Notes: generated from the sequence alone by a model not told the origin. Counted from the first letter of the stretch, positions 1 through 9,926 are shown. The stretch: DNA of 64,000 nucleotides from Haloquadratum walsbyi J07HQW1 (GCA_000415965.1 KE356560.1:1710173-1774172), one strand, 5' to 3'. Made by a program: numbers and translations.

Positions 1-419
1 AATAAAGAGACGAGTGCATACTCCCGTCCTCAGCTATATTACATCTACTGTTCTTGCACAGCGCGCTAGATGTGTGACTATTGTAGATTCACGTCTTGTG
101 TAACATCTCTCGGCAATATCGGACATAAGAGACTCCTCCCTCCAGGCGTAATCAGGTAACGCCCCCTCTGTTTCAGTGCTCATCCCGATATCCATACTAA
201 ATGGGGTTGGATTATTTGTTAATGGCGTGTCATGGAGAATTTGGCACATTCTCCCTATCGTATCGAAGTATCGTCAAGAGTCGCATGCAAAAGACAAAAA
301 ATGAGTCTTGTACAGTCTCTCTCGGCAACTACACTCGCCCAACCATCGGTTCGATTTCCCTCGTTTTAGATCCAGAAAATCAGGAGTCGTATTATCTGCT
401 GTCGGTCTCATGAGCAGAT
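1..419. other. gene-poor left end
   Basis: No gene can be supported here. A minus-strand frame at 34-195 could encode a 53-residue protein with ordinary amino-acid composition, but it has no recognisable motif and no clear upstream signals. The plus-strand frames before 420 look like chance openings. The sequence may hold the promoter of the membrane protein gene that starts at 420. Confidence 0.4.
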
Positions 420-836
420 ATGCAATCAAATAGCTATAACCGCTCAATCCCACAAGTCTGGCGTGTTGCGATTCTTGGAGTGATAGCTGCACTACCCGCC
501 ACTGTGATAATCAACTGGCTTCCAAACTCCGAGGCGAATATCGGTGGTGGGGCAATGATAATTGGATCAATACTCGCTGGAGGTTTCGCAGCTACCCGCT
601 CGGTAGAGCCGAGTGCTGCTGGACTTCGGACTGGGTTTTTGGGTGGTATGATTGCAGTCTCTGAGTTTCTTATCACAGAAGGCACAACATTGACGTGGTC
701 TCTCAACTTGACCGTGTTCTTCTTCATTGCCGTTGTGATGCCTCTGTGTACTTCACCGTTTTTCGGCATGATTTTCGGTCGAATCGGTGGCTGGATAGCA
801 AGCGCCGTCACCGAGTCCAGGGGCAGCTTATGTTAA
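420..836 (+). CDS. small integral membrane protein, DUF5518-like
   Basis: This 138-residue protein is almost wholly hydrophobic, with about four membrane segments at roughly residues 15-33, 43-60, 70-85 and 96-128. Glycines are frequent in the segments, as in the haloarchaeal DUF5518 group of short membrane proteins, whose function is unknown. The resemblance is judged from length, glycine-rich helices and topology, not from a search. The ATG at 420 is used because no better start lies upstream in frame. The gene stands alone, so context gives no clue to its job. The antisense frame over the same interval is a shadow. Confidence 0.65.
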   Translation: MQSNSYNRSIPQVWRVAILGVIAALPATVIINWLPNSEANIGGGAMIIGSILAGGFAATRSVEPSAAGLRTGFLGGMIAVSEFLITEGTTLTWSLNLTVFFFIAVVMPLCTSPFFGMIFGRIGGWIASAVTESRGSLC

Positions 837-1072
837 CGAGAATTGAGAAGTCAATATCAGTTCGATACAGTCTTCTTGAGAATCCCGTGCTCGCGCTTGA
901 GAAGTCACCGATAACCGGTCACTTCGACATGAAGTAAATATCCTGACTCATGTGAGATTCGTTCTATGACATTTAGATCTGACTGTCTCTGCACAAATTA
1001 CTCTTCGAATGTGTGCAACCCAGGTAAGCAAGACCCGGGTGTATTTGTGTCATGATATACCTATACCATATC

Positions 1073-1294
1073 ATGCCGTCATGTCCTATTTGCGGAGATA
1101 AATGTGATACCAACCGCGAAATAAGAATTCACGCTTCCCGTTCGCATGATACGACTCTCGCGGGAGAACCAACTGAGTGTGGGAACTGTGGCACGGATAT
1201 ACGCCGTCCGCAGCACCATCTTGAGGAAGAGAATACCGTCTTTTGCTCAGATGAGTGTGAAACCGAGTGGCGTACGGAAGCCAGACGTGGGTGA
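1073..1294 (+). CDS. small zinc-finger protein
   Basis: The product has 73 residues if translation begins at the internal ATG at 1073 (MPSCPICGD). An in-frame ATG at 1052 would add seven residues. A CPIC knuckle is followed by a histidine-containing stretch like a C2H2 finger, then a CGNC knuckle and a CSDEC motif near the C-terminus. Two zinc sites are therefore likely. Short cysteine-rich proteins of this kind are abundant in haloarchaea and are usually thought to bind nucleic acid or protein partners. No partner gene adjoins it. The family is not recognised more precisely. Confidence 0.65.
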   Translation: MPSCPICGDKCDTNREIRIHASRSHDTTLAGEPTECGNCGTDIRRPQHHLEEENTVFCSDECETEWRTEARRG

Positions 1295-1661
1295 GTTGGA
1301 GTTGTTGTTGAACGTGCTCACTGCACCGTGTGAAACGGTTTATGAACGGTTATTATCACACGGTCTCTACACGGTTTTCACGATATCCCCACTCTAGTGT
1401 GTGTTGCGTTAACAATTAATTTGAAGACCCATCCGGGTGACCATGTTTGTGAGTCGGGAAGATTTCGTGTCTGCTCGTGCGCCCAGTTGCCCGGCTCTAC
1501 GGGCACTTGCAGATCTGGGGAAGCTCCGGGTCCAGATCAAGTCGTGCTCAATATTTCTGTCATTCCACTCTGTTTGAGAGACGACCTGTTGTATATGAAC
1601 AGACTAACACGACGCAGTGGCGGAGCTGTGACATGTTTGATCAGAACTCACGTGATCAAGA
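1295..1661. other. intergenic, no supported gene
   Basis: This stretch holds an inverted repeat at 1325-1364 and, further right, a 44-codon plus-strand frame beginning with the ATG at 1443. That frame has a plausible composition but no recognisable motif and could be a gene remnant. Nothing else is supported. Confidence 0.4.
1325..1364. repeat. inverted repeat with internal AACGGTT repeats
   Basis: ACCGTGTGA at 1325-1333 is a perfect inverted match to TCACACGGT at 1356-1364. The 22-base loop contains AACGGTT twice, and a related ACGGTT follows just outside near 1371. It could be an operator, a terminator for the zinc-finger gene, or chance. No poly-T tract follows. Confidence 0.4.
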
Positions 1662-2453
1662 ATGAATCTGAATAATGTATTTGAAATAGCGCTGACAGTG
1701 CTGGCAGTCGTGCTTGCAACGTATGCTGTTATCTCATTTACATCAATACAGTTGCTCTCGTCTCCAATTACAGTGTCCTCACTGATACTTCTGATAGCCC
1801 TCTCAGCACATTTTCTTCTTGCAAGAACAGAAGACAGCACGCTAGTCGATACCGGATACACCATACTGTGTTTGTACGGTATTTCAGTCGCTATCTATTT
1901 GATGACGACATTCTCTGTCGGTCCACTGCTTCGGTCAGTAATACTGCTATCGTTGTCTGCGGTCATCTTAGCTGGGGTCTATTCCATACGCAGGGACCTT
2001 CAGGTCCTCTCACAGAGAAATCTCAGTCTATTAGTTCTTGGAGCACTTCTCTTATCGGCAGGTCTTATCGGATTGGATATCTTCTCCGACGGACCGACTG
2101 ATACTGTTGTTCCTGTAGACGACATCACGACCACTGGCAATGGACAAGAACTCGTGATTGCTCATATAAAAGCTGAGAATCCCTCTGTACTTCCGAAGTC
2201 TTATGACTCAAATAGCTATGTTGCCTGCGTTTCAGAAGACATTTTCGCAGGTGAGGAGGAAGCGAGATCAAAGAACATTGGATTCGCGAGTATCGCTGAT
2301 GATGTGATAGTTGAGTCTGTCTCGAAAGAGATGAAAATACCATCTCGGGCGTTGGCGGAGCCTGGCAGTGTAAACAACATAACGGTCATTCGGACAGAAA
2401 AATGCCCAGCCAACATGAGTACCAACACAATTGCAGTGTATCAGAATAACTGA
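1662..2453 (+). CDS. membrane protein with C-terminal soluble domain
   Basis: This 263-residue protein is not recognised as a named family. The N-terminal 160 residues contain about five hydrophobic helices, near residues 7-30, 33-50, 60-88, 92-110 and 120-140. The remaining hundred residues are polar and beta-rich, include two cysteines, and probably face one side of the membrane. The start at 1662 gives an immediate N-terminal hydrophobic segment. The gene is flanked by non-coding DNA, so it is probably transcribed alone. A sensor or secreted-domain anchor is possible but unsupported. Confidence 0.6.
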   Translation: MNLNNVFEIALTVLAVVLATYAVISFTSIQLLSSPITVSSLILLIALSAHFLLARTEDSTLVDTGYTILCLYGISVAIYLMTTFSVGPLLRSVILLSLSAVILAGVYSIRRDLQVLSQRNLSLLVLGALLLSAGLIGLDIFSDGPTDTVVPVDDITTTGNGQELVIAHIKAENPSVLPKSYDSNSYVACVSEDIFAGEEEARSKNIGFASIADDVIVESVSKEMKIPSRALAEPGSVNNITVIRTEKCPANMSTNTIAVYQNN

Positions 2454-2788
2454 CCCCCTCAGGTCTACTCACTCTCGGAATCGAAGATAATCATACACCC
2501 CACTGGCTGTTACGCTACCTAACGAACATAATGACACAAATTACTTGCCAGTATTATAATTGGATACCATTCTGTTCCTCCGTGTTTTCCTCCGCAGCCC
2601 ATTGACTCGCACTCATGAGAACAAAAAGAGTCGTTTCGGGCTCAAACGCGGAGTTATTCCAGGAGACTGCGCCTAGCGAGTGGGGTTAACATCGCCTCGG
2701 AGATAATGACACTCCAGTCAGGACGGAACCAACGTTCATAGATGAGTCGACGGAGAGCCCGCACATAGCTTATAGCTTGAGGAAATAT
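2454..2788. other. intergenic, nothing recognised
   Basis: The DNA between the convergent membrane-protein and phosphatase genes has no open frame with coding character. It contains short AT-rich stretches and probably the 3' ends of both transcripts. No clear terminator hairpin was identified. Confidence 0.4.
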
Positions 2789-3196
2789 TCACGTTTTGAT
2801 TATCTTGACAGCTTGACGGACGAGTGCATCGTGGGGGTCTGTGTCCGGTCTTCGCTCAATTACTTGATTGAATGCCTCGGTGAGGGTAATCCCTGTGAGA
2901 GATGTGATTGCCGTTGCGGCGACAGATGGACTGCGGGAGGACCCAGCCGAGCAATGGATGAGAATTGATTGATCGTTTTGATACTGCTGCATCACTTTGT
3001 CCACGGCGTTACTGAATGTTTCCTCACTGTTCTGTGGTCCGTCTCTCATCGGCACGTCAATTCGAGTGATGTCTCCTGTATCTGGTTGGCTATGAGTAAG
3101 AGAGATCACAATATCGATGCTATGTCTCTTAAGAAGTGACTCATCACTAACATCAGATTCCGCACCGATGAAGATCCCATCAGCTACCTCATTCAT
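2789..3196 (-). CDS. dual-specificity protein phosphatase
   Basis: The 135-residue product has the signature loop HCSAGSSRS, giving nucleophile Cys82 and phosphate-binding Arg88. An aspartate in the MRDGP loop (Asp52) lies where the family's general acid sits. Length and layout match compact DSP or Cdc14-type phosphatases that dephosphorylate Ser/Thr and Tyr residues by a cysteinyl-phosphate intermediate. The protein would be cytoplasmic, with no signal or membrane segment. All catalytic residues seem present, so it is probably active. The substrate is unknown, and no kinase gene adjoins it. Confidence 0.88.
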   Translation of the reverse strand: MNEVADGIFIGAESDVSDESLLKRHSIDIVISLTHSQPDTGDITRIDVPMRDGPQNSEETFSNAVDKVMQQYQNDQSILIHCSAGSSRSPSVAATAITSLTGITLTEAFNQVIERRPDTDPHDALVRQAVKIIKT

Positions 3197-3382
3197 CTCA
3201 ACATGTCGTTGTGAACTACCTCTTGAGACTCGCTTGCGTTGCTTGCTCCTTGAGGAAGAGGACTGATGTATTTATTCGAAAATACCACTGGGCAGGTGAC
3301 ATTACCCGCGAGTGTGACCATGACAATAGTTATGAATTTTATGCTCAAAAATGGCGCTCTTCGCGAAGGGACTGAGCCGGTG

Positions 3383-4057
3383 GTGTTCAGATAAGTATGA
3401 GGAGTGAGGCGGTGTGTTTTCTGAGTGATTCATGCCCAAAAACACACGCCTCAGCGGTAGTATCGACCAGATCGAAGGGTTTGTGGAACGAGAAGCGACA
3501 CCGAGACTGCTGATAAAGCTCGGGATTCAACTCCATCTTGCTGGACTCTCAGTTTCGAATACCGCTTTTATTCTTGAGATATTCGGTGTCGAACGTGCTC
3601 GATCAGCCGTTCATAATTGGGTTCACAAGGCCGATCGACAGCCCGAAGCTGGTCAGTGTCCGGATCACGTTGCGGTTGACGAGACGGTGATCCGACTCAA
3701 CGATGAGCAATATTAGCTGTCTGCCGCCGTCAATCCCGAGACAAACGAATTGCTCCATACGAAGGTTGAACCGACGACAACAAAGGTCCTTGCTCATTCG
3801 TTTCTGACGGAACTCTCCGAGAAACACGACGTCTCCGACGCCGTGTTTCTCGTCGATGGATTGCACTCGTTACAAGATGCGTGCCACCGCCACGGCTTCG
3901 ATTTCAGATACGAGAAACATGGAAATCGGAACGCTGTTTGAACGTGTCTTCAAAGAAATAAAACGTCGAACTATCTGCTTCAGTAATGTCAAAGCAGAAA
4001 CCGCCGACGACTGGCTCAGATCGGTCACCTTCGCATGGAATCAGCTTATCTGAACAC
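3383..4057 (+). mobile_element. IS6-family insertion sequence, decayed
   Basis: A 13-base terminal inverted repeat, GTGTTCAGATAAG, is seen at 3383-3395 and its complement CTTATCTGAACAC at 4045-4057. The enclosed 675 bases are a typical size for haloarchaeal IS6-type elements. The single transposase gene fills the element, and its stop codon lies inside the right repeat. The gene is disrupted, so the copy could move only with a transposase supplied in trans. Exact boundaries and target duplication were not resolved. Confidence 0.8.
3432..4053 (+). pseudogene. IS6-type DDE transposase, broken
   Basis: The reading frame starts at 3432 and runs to an in-frame TAG at 3714-3716, at a position where the family normally has Trp after NDEQY. 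The frame continues with VNPETNELLHTKVEP and FLVDG, then a frameshift follows GNRNAV near 3940. The C-terminal part, ERVFKEIKRRT to FAWNQLI, lies in another frame and also seems to have lost a few codons. The three catalytic acids of the DDE fold remain visible in the VAVDE, FLVDG and ERVFKE motifs. One nonsense mutation plus one frameshift make it a pseudogene. Confidence 0.85.
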
Positions 4058-4925
4058 GAGCACTGAGCCAGTTACAGTCTTTTTTTTGTCTTCATAATGC
4101 CATTGGAGGCGTGACCGACTGGAGGGCTCATTCGAGAGCCTCCGAATGCCGTGGGTATTATTCCTAAATGATATGTTCTATGGACCCTGGAAAAAATCCT
4201 CGGTGAGAGGTCTCAACGGTCCTGTTCTATCGAATACACGCATGAAGCTGAGTATAACCTATCTCCAGATTCGGTTAGACTGGACTGATCAACACACGAG
4301 TTATGATAACCGTCGTGTAACGCCATTGAATATTTTCACCGAGCGGGAGCGGACCTAGTGGTGTTGATAAAGACACCTCTCTGGATTAAATCGGCTTTTC
4401 GGAATCCTCTCTCCTGCTCGCTACTCAACAGGCGGATTATGCCAGTCAATCAACATCGATTATTCATTGAGAAAACTGACTATCATTGAGGGTGCCCATG
4501 TTTACGAGCACCGAGACCAGTTTCAGCAGCGGTCGGAATTCAACGCACAGCCACGTGAGCAAAGCATTACCAACAACTGTTATGCTGGGGCTGAGATATC
4601 AGTGACTCTTCGACTATCGCAGGCGAAGGGTACCTCTCAGAGCACGACGATATGCGACCGGAGAATGGGCAGTCCAAGGATTTGCCACCAGCAAAGACCG
4701 ACGCCAGTCAACCGATAGACCAGGAAGCATGAGAAAACCACAAAATAATCGGAAAGTAGTAACTCGCAGGGTCAACAGAGCGAATCGACGAGTTATAACC
4801 GGGCTTCGTCGCTAACCCGGAGGTCAGAGTCATCTGGGCGCTAAAAGCGGTGACGACGCGCCGCTAGTGACCCCTACCAATGTATGTTTCAGTGCGGTCG
4901 AACTCTTGCTCCTCAACCATCATGA
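4058..4925. other. intergenic, nothing recognised
   Basis: Several chance frames of 60-85 codons occur on the plus strand, but none shows haloarchaeal protein character or a motif. A stretch near 4360, GGTGTTGATAAAG, loosely resembles the IS6 terminal repeat and might be an old element end. The region looks like relic DNA downstream of the IS6 copy. Confidence 0.35.
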
Positions 4926-4941
4926 GACCCGACTCCGGGTC
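4926..4941 (-). terminator. hairpin after the membrane protein gene
   Basis: GACCCG at 4926-4931 pairs with CGGGTC at 4936-4941 across a four-base loop. It touches the stop codon of the minus-strand gene ending at 4941, the place expected for a terminator or a 3'-end stabilising stem. Archaeal termination depends more on U-tracts, and none is obvious here, so the role is inferred. Confidence 0.35.
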
Positions 4942-5198
4942 TATGTCTTAGTCCAATGCAGATCATATAGAAGATAGATGCTTGCACCGGTCACGAGAAC
5001 ACCAACTGCAGCAAGGGCTAACGCAGTGAGACCGCTCGTGTAGAATGCGATTTGAACCACTTGAAGTCCAACAAGAATCGTAAATGCAGCCACTATCGTC
5101 CAAAAAATCGTTGAGAGAATCGACCATACTGCCCTGAATACCTCCTCCCTCACGACACGACGGACTTCAGACTGCCTAAGGGCATCGGACTCAGCCAT
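4941..5198 (-). CDS. small two-helix membrane protein
   Basis: Starting at MAESDALRQS (5198), the product has 85 residues. An upstream in-frame start at 5219 would add seven. A charged N-terminal region of about 25 residues precedes two hydrophobic helices, each about 20 residues, separated by a short turn. The C-terminus is short and polar. The arrangement suggests a helical hairpin with both ends on the same side of the membrane. No family is recognised, and neighbouring DNA is non-coding. Confidence 0.55.
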   Translation of the reverse strand: MAESDALRQSEVRRVVREEVFRAVWSILSTIFWTIVAAFTILVGLQVVQIAFYTSGLTALALAAVGVLVTGASIYLLYDLHWTKT

Positions 5199-5219
5199 AT
5201 CAATTATTCTTGTCAGCAT

Positions 5220-6613
5220 CCACTAGATGATTATGCTTATACTGGTCAGGGTACTCTTTATCTGGACTGTCTGAGTTACAACCTCACGTTGAATTTGCCT
5301 CAGATGCCCACTGTCCACTGTGCACTCTATATCTTGCACAATCATTCGCACGCCTCCTTGAACCGGGGGAGTTCCACGAAGATACCAGTGACATCCGTGT
5401 GATGACCGACTAGCAAAAACATTGATCTCCGACCGTCATGCAAGTCGGTTGTATGTCAGACCTGTGGGAAGAAACGGGAGTTATAGACATATATTCCAGC
5501 GGCGGATTTAATCTGCTCGTACCAGACCATCGAATGTCAAATTAGCGAACATCCCTGCCGGTCTGACGATCATTATCGGGATTTGTATAGCTCACCATTC
5601 CCCAAATGTAAGCTCCGGAACTTTCCAACGAGGGTGCTCGATTCCAGTTACCTGGTCTTCTGCATGACGTTAGTGAGGCATGTCCCTTGAGCCATGAAGA
5701 CCGGACACAACCTGTTTGAGTGAGTTGAACCGAACATCTCGGATGCTGCGTGGACATCATTCGATATCTATCCGCCATTTGAAAGCGAATGGACCCGGTG
5801 ACTGCTGATGACCGTCTTCTTGCATATGAAGCCACCCACCTTCTCGAGGGCGGAGACTGAGTTGAGAAAGCTCCAGATCGGAGGACGGGTTGCAATCAGA
5901 CGACATTGTGCGGATCTGAGAGCGCTTTCGACCCCGGAGTAAGTTGTTGATGAATCAAATACAGGAATGACCTCACAACCTGAGTTGATGTGTGTATTTT
6001 CTGCACTGAGCGTGTTAAACGCTCTCCGATCTCGGCGGGATGACTACGAGATATGATACTCACGCTGTGTGTGACCTGGTATGAGCATTAACATAATGTG
6101 GAAGACATTTCAGCGACAGATACCTAAACAGAGTTCCACAACTGCTCGGGGTGGCGTGGACCAAACACCGTGTCGATCCATGTCGTTGTCTAATACGCCG
6201 TTTCGACAGACGCTCCCAGCACAGAGCAAAAGCGAAACTGAGTCCGAACGATGAGGACAGAGAATACAACTACACACATTGTCCACTGTGACATGTCATC
6301 GTCGACTGCTTCAGCGTTCGAACCCATGGTATGAACAACCGGGGATGTTGAACCGACTGTTCAGTCGTGAACTTCATACATGTCACGATTGTGTATTCAT
6401 CAACAGTCAGACTGACCGGTCATTGCCTTTGCAGATCACTACTCAACCGTGCTACATTCGCGCGTTGGATTTAATACGACCCCTGAAAACCTCTGAGCAA
6501 TGGCGTGTTTCGACAAGCCCTTCCTCATAACTACAAGTAATTTTATATGGATACTCTGAGGGATGTATAATTCGTGCGTGTGACCGCATACGCATCAAAA
6601 CTACCTAAGAAGA
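5220..6613. other. long gene-poor stretch with decayed coding traces
   Basis: No intact gene is supported over nearly 1.4 kb. On the plus strand a 5231-5413 frame without a good start contains a CPLC motif and reads like a protein remnant. Another trace at about 5690-5865 reads sensibly only if two stops and one frameshift are ignored, passing through DIYPPFESEW and ending LLEGGD. The source family is not recognised. The rest has only chance frames. Confidence 0.35.
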
Positions 6614-7711
6614 TTAGCTATATTCCTCCATCCAGAGGCGATGCAGATCGGCTACCTGTGTGAAGATCGTATGTATGGTGGCATCTTTTCGCCGAATTGA
6701 GGGCGAATCGGTCTCTCCAACTTCAATCTCCGGAAGATCTCTGTCATCCGGATGTTGGACATATATGACCTTCTGATTGAATACCCCTGCTGGCATTCCG
6801 ATATCGTTGTTTTCCATCAGGGCGTGCATCTCTGTGTCGTCCGTTTGAAGATAGAATACCGCGGTATATCCGCTTTCGATTCCCGCCTTTTCTCTAATCG
6901 TTCTTAGTGTGAATTCATTTGCGGGCATCCGATAGCTATGATCTAATTCGGCATGATTTCCTGGTTTATCTCGTGAGTATGCTGAATATGCATAAATATC
7001 GGCTCTTCCATTATATGAGTCAATATCTACCTGCACGGTCACTTCCGTTCCGGTGAGTGATGACGTTTGATCAGTAACACTTACCGTGAGTCTGAGCTTC
7101 TTCAGTGCGCGCTGCATTCGCTTGTCTCCGACGAGTTCCACCTGCGTGCTGTCCATCATGAGTATCTCACCAGTTGCAATATTTCTTCTCTCAGTCTCAG
7201 TCTCAGTCGTGGGGGAATCCGACATCACGTTGTACATCTGTGGTACGAGAGCTGTTGGTCGGAGACCTAACTTCTCACTCCAAATGTACTGTGAGCCAGT
7301 CGAGACATAATTCGTCCCCGTGCCTATCGACCAGTCATCATGATTTCGCGTTTCGATATCTCTGAGACTTCTTTTACGCAACGAGACACCGATTCCTTCT
7401 CCCTGGTATGCTGGTCGTATTGAGAGTCCTTTCGCTTCATACCAAAGTGGTTCAGCGTGCTCTCTGGAGAGAAGTGCAACGCCGATGGCGCGTCTGTCTT
7501 TTTCAGCAATATAAATACTGTTGCCTGCACTCGCAACGAATGTATGGAAAAACTCCTCGTGAAGTCTCTCTTCTGAGGCATAACGTATTCCATAACCCTC
7601 ATTGCTGTTCCAAGCAGCCCTGTATATCTCTGGGAGTTGCTCGCTATACTTCTTTACTTCAGCTGACTCAGTTATCCGCTTGATATCGACGCTGGCTCGG
7701 ATATCTTTCAT
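6614..7711 (-). CDS. GNAT-like acetyltransferase domain protein
   Basis: This 365-residue protein begins with a region resembling the GNAT fold. The stretch ending LSIRPAYQGEGIG matches motif A, whose Gln/Arg-x-x-Gly-x-Gly segment binds the pyrophosphate of acetyl-CoA. A predicted strand and helix follow as in the family. Beyond about residue 180 comes a second domain of similar size that I cannot assign. The bipartite architecture is longer than simple GNAT enzymes of about 150-180 residues. The acceptor substrate is unknown, and the gene has no operon partners. Confidence 0.65.
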   Translation of the reverse strand: MKDIRASVDIKRITESAEVKKYSEQLPEIYRAAWNSNEGYGIRYASEERLHEEFFHTFVASAGNSIYIAEKDRRAIGVALLSREHAEPLWYEAKGLSIRPAYQGEGIGVSLRKRSLRDIETRNHDDWSIGTGTNYVSTGSQYIWSEKLGLRPTALVPQMYNVMSDSPTTETETERRNIATGEILMMDSTQVELVGDKRMQRALKKLRLTVSVTDQTSSLTGTEVTVQVDIDSYNGRADIYAYSAYSRDKPGNHAELDHSYRMPANEFTLRTIREKAGIESGYTAVFYLQTDDTEMHALMENNDIGMPAGVFNQKVIYVQHPDDRDLPEIEVGETDSPSIRRKDATIHTIFTQVADLHRLWMEEYS

Positions 7712-7922
7712 CGTTGAGTCTTTCTGAATAACTGACCTGAATTCGATTTCTTTCTTTGCTGGGCAATCTGTCTGAAAGACACTGATCGGCGTGTCGGTCT
7801 CACTCTGTGTCCTGTCTCTGAGACCAGTGATTCGTGATTGTTTCCGATGGCATTGAGAATGTACAGATAATAGAATTAATCATGTGGACAGATTAAATGT
7901 ATGCTCTTTACTCGGACGTTCT

Positions 7923-8144
7923 ATGGATTTGAATCTGACTGTTACACATCGTCAATCCCGAGAGAACTACTATTACGTTGTCAATAACAGTCGGTGGCAA
8001 TCTGACCACTGTGTCTCTCCGAACCCACATAACTTACTTCACCTGGAATGCCCGGTAACGCGTTCCGCTCCGCAGACAGAAATCACATTCCCAACAACTG
8101 ATAAGCGTATTCGGGTCATGCCGTACGGTGAACAGAGATCATAA
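7923..8144 (+). CDS. small conserved protein, copy A of a dispersed family
   Basis: Translation from the ATG at 7923 (MDLNLTVTH) gives 73 residues. An in-frame ATG at 7884 is also possible. The family is not named, but two decayed relatives lie in this window near 43.4 kb and 49.7 kb. Shared protein features are NNSRWQ-like and PNPH motifs, then PVTRSA and TEIT-x-PTT-x-K. Homology to the 49.7 kb copy extends over about 140 bases, and conservation at the protein level suggests the sequence was once coding. This copy alone is uninterrupted. Its function is unknown. Confidence 0.5.
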   Translation: MDLNLTVTHRQSRENYYYVVNNSRWQSDHCVSPNPHNLLHLECPVTRSAPQTEITFPTTDKRIRVMPYGEQRS

Positions 8145-9203
8145 CGGCGTTGATGAATCGCAGAGCAATTCGTTCGTATACCAGAACTCTTCGAGTTCTG
8201 AGAACGCTGTATCCCCTGCTCGTCCCAATCACTCTCATCGGTCGCGAGTTAATAAAGGGGGATTAGCGCCCGTAGCCAGCCGCACATTTCGAGACTATCG
8301 GCATAGATTCACCTATATGTGAGATTATGGGTGACATGGGTGTTGGAGTATAACAGAGACTACTCAGAATATTTGTGGTTTCGAACCGATATAATATACG
8401 TAATTTACGCATTGTCAGATAGATTTTAGATTCCCATTCCCGATTTATAAAGATACAAGCAGAATACTTGTGGGTGCAGCTGCAGAATAAATCCGGCAAT
8501 TCTGAACCAATCTACGCAGGGATAGCCACTCGGAGGTTTGACAATCCGTGGGTTAAACTGACAGGCAGTCCCATACTGAGACAGGAACTAGACCGAACAG
8601 AGAACGATTCCGGTCACTCCGACGATGGCGGTCTGTCCGCCCCAAGCAATCAGACAGAAACCGGAACCAGTCAGGTGAACGGTCGGTTCCTCTGACTATT
8701 ATGAACCGATGCTATGCCCGACTGCTGGACTCCCCACAGAAAGTAACTCTAAGCCTATCGAAGTCTGCGGGACTCCCCGAGGCACAACCAACTCTGGGAG
8801 TCCGAACACGACAGAGGAGAGGAGTCCCGGGGGCTGGGGCTGAGAGGTGTGACACTCTCAGCACTAGCAGTCCCACTCCACCCGCGACAGTCCGTGAACC
8901 CCACACGGATTCTTCCCGTACTGGGGTTTGGTGGGAGTGCAAACCTGCAATCTCCACTCGCTCCCGCTTCACGCTCAGGATTCCTCTGTGTTCACGCCGA
9001 GGAGGATGTCAAGAGGATCGATTGCAGCCAACATGCAGGTTCATTGATCGGTTATGTCGGGTGAGACTCTGTATGAATCGCCTCGGCGTCAACCCTAGGT
9101 ATTCGGCTTATGCTTATCTAAAGATTCAACATTCAACAGAGCGTCAGGAATGACTGCATGGTGACCAAGTGGATGGGTGAGAGAACAGACCGGAGGGGAG
9201 TCG
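8145..9203. other. gene-poor stretch with possible transposon debris
   Basis: No intact gene is supported. It contains a perfect palindrome with TTC loop at 8182-8200. Two overlapping frames around 8468-9153 have unusual composition, rich in Pro, Ser, Thr and Arg. The first ends SNQTETGTSQVNGRFL and might be the tail of an IS605-type TnpB, but its upstream domains are missing. The 150-codon frame at 8701-9153 does not look like a haloarchaeal protein. Confidence 0.3.
8182..8200. repeat. palindrome with TTC loop
   Basis: CAGAACTC, the loop TTC, then GAGTTCTG form a perfect 8-base stem. The same design, a 7-8 base stem around a three-base TTC or GAA loop, appears twice at the 3' end of the TnpB gene near 57.0 kb. 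It may be an end of a palindrome-bearing mobile element derived from IS200/IS605. Confidence 0.45.
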
Positions 9204-9926
9204 ATGTCAGTTGTTGACCCAGTCCTCGAAGCGTTGAGAGACTCCCGCGGGTTTGTGTTTGGACTCATCCTCAATACTGCACTCATTCTCGGAGTGATTG
9301 TGTTTGAGTGGAGTCTCGTTGAGATTGCTGTAATATATTTGATTGAGATAGTGATTATCAATCTCGTTTTTCTCTTTGTCGCGTTGTTTACGCCACAACC
9401 AGCGGACGACCGTGATGGAGACATGTGGAATACAAAGCCTACGCCATTTCAGCCGATTTCCCGGCTCCCGCCAATCTACTGGCGGAATATCAAATTTGTC
9501 GGGCACAGGGCTATTTTTAGTGGGATCTTCATCGGAGTCTTTATTGGTGGATTTCTTAACATTGTGTTTTCTAGCTCTTATTTTGATTCAGGAGTTCCCC
9601 TCTCAGTCGGAGTTGCGATTGCCGGCATTATTCTGTTTCAACTGAGGCGGGTTCGGCGATACTTTATAATTGATCAATCATATCAACATAAGTCACCGCT
9701 GGATGCGATGCAGTTTGCGTTTGCCCCAGTTGCCGAATTATTGCTTATGCTTTTCTATGTGTTCGTTCCAGTCACCGCTGTGGTCGTAGGTACCGCAATC
9801 GTAATGAATGTTGACGTGACCTCACGGCTTGTGTTGTTGTTGTATCTCGTGCCAATGGGAGCCATTCGGGCGTGGATAGGGAGCTTAGATCCCCAGACAG
9901 ACGACCTTGAGATAAGTTTCGGCTGA
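9204..9926 (+). CDS. membrane protein, DUF6498-like
   Basis: Starting at MSVVDPVLEA (9204) the product has 240 residues. An in-frame start at 9177 would add nine. Six or so hydrophobic helices are visible, at roughly residues 20-40, 43-65, 105-130, 135-152, 180-205 and 210-225. A polar loop after helix two carries a TPQPADDRDG stretch. The topology and the paired early helices resemble the DUF6498 group common in haloarchaea, whose role is unknown. It is a lone gene with a relic transposon downstream. The family assignment is from pattern memory only. Confidence 0.6.
   Translation: MSVVDPVLEALRDSRGFVFGLILNTALILGVIVFEWSLVEIAVIYLIEIVIINLVFLFVALFTPQPADDRDGDMWNTKPTPFQPISRLPPIYWRNIKFVGHRAIFSGIFIGVFIGGFLNIVFSSSYFDSGVPLSVGVAIAGIILFQLRRVRRYFIIDQSYQHKSPLDAMQFAFAPVAELLLMLFYVFVPVTAVVVGTAIVMNVDVTSRLVLLLYLVPMGAIRAWIGSLDPQTDDLEISFG

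Noticed and set aside
6312..6330. GTTCGAACCC, resembling a tRNA T-loop
   Set aside because: The flanking bases do not form a T-stem, and no acceptor, D or anticodon arm can be drawn upstream.
7174..7220. Short TCTCAGTC tandem repeats
   Set aside because: They encode a Thr/Glu run within the GNAT-like protein and are too few for a repeat array or CRISPR.
8701..9153. 150-codon plus-strand frame
   Set aside because: Rich in Arg, Pro and Cys, not acidic like haloarchaeal proteins, and without motifs. Likely chance opening in debris.
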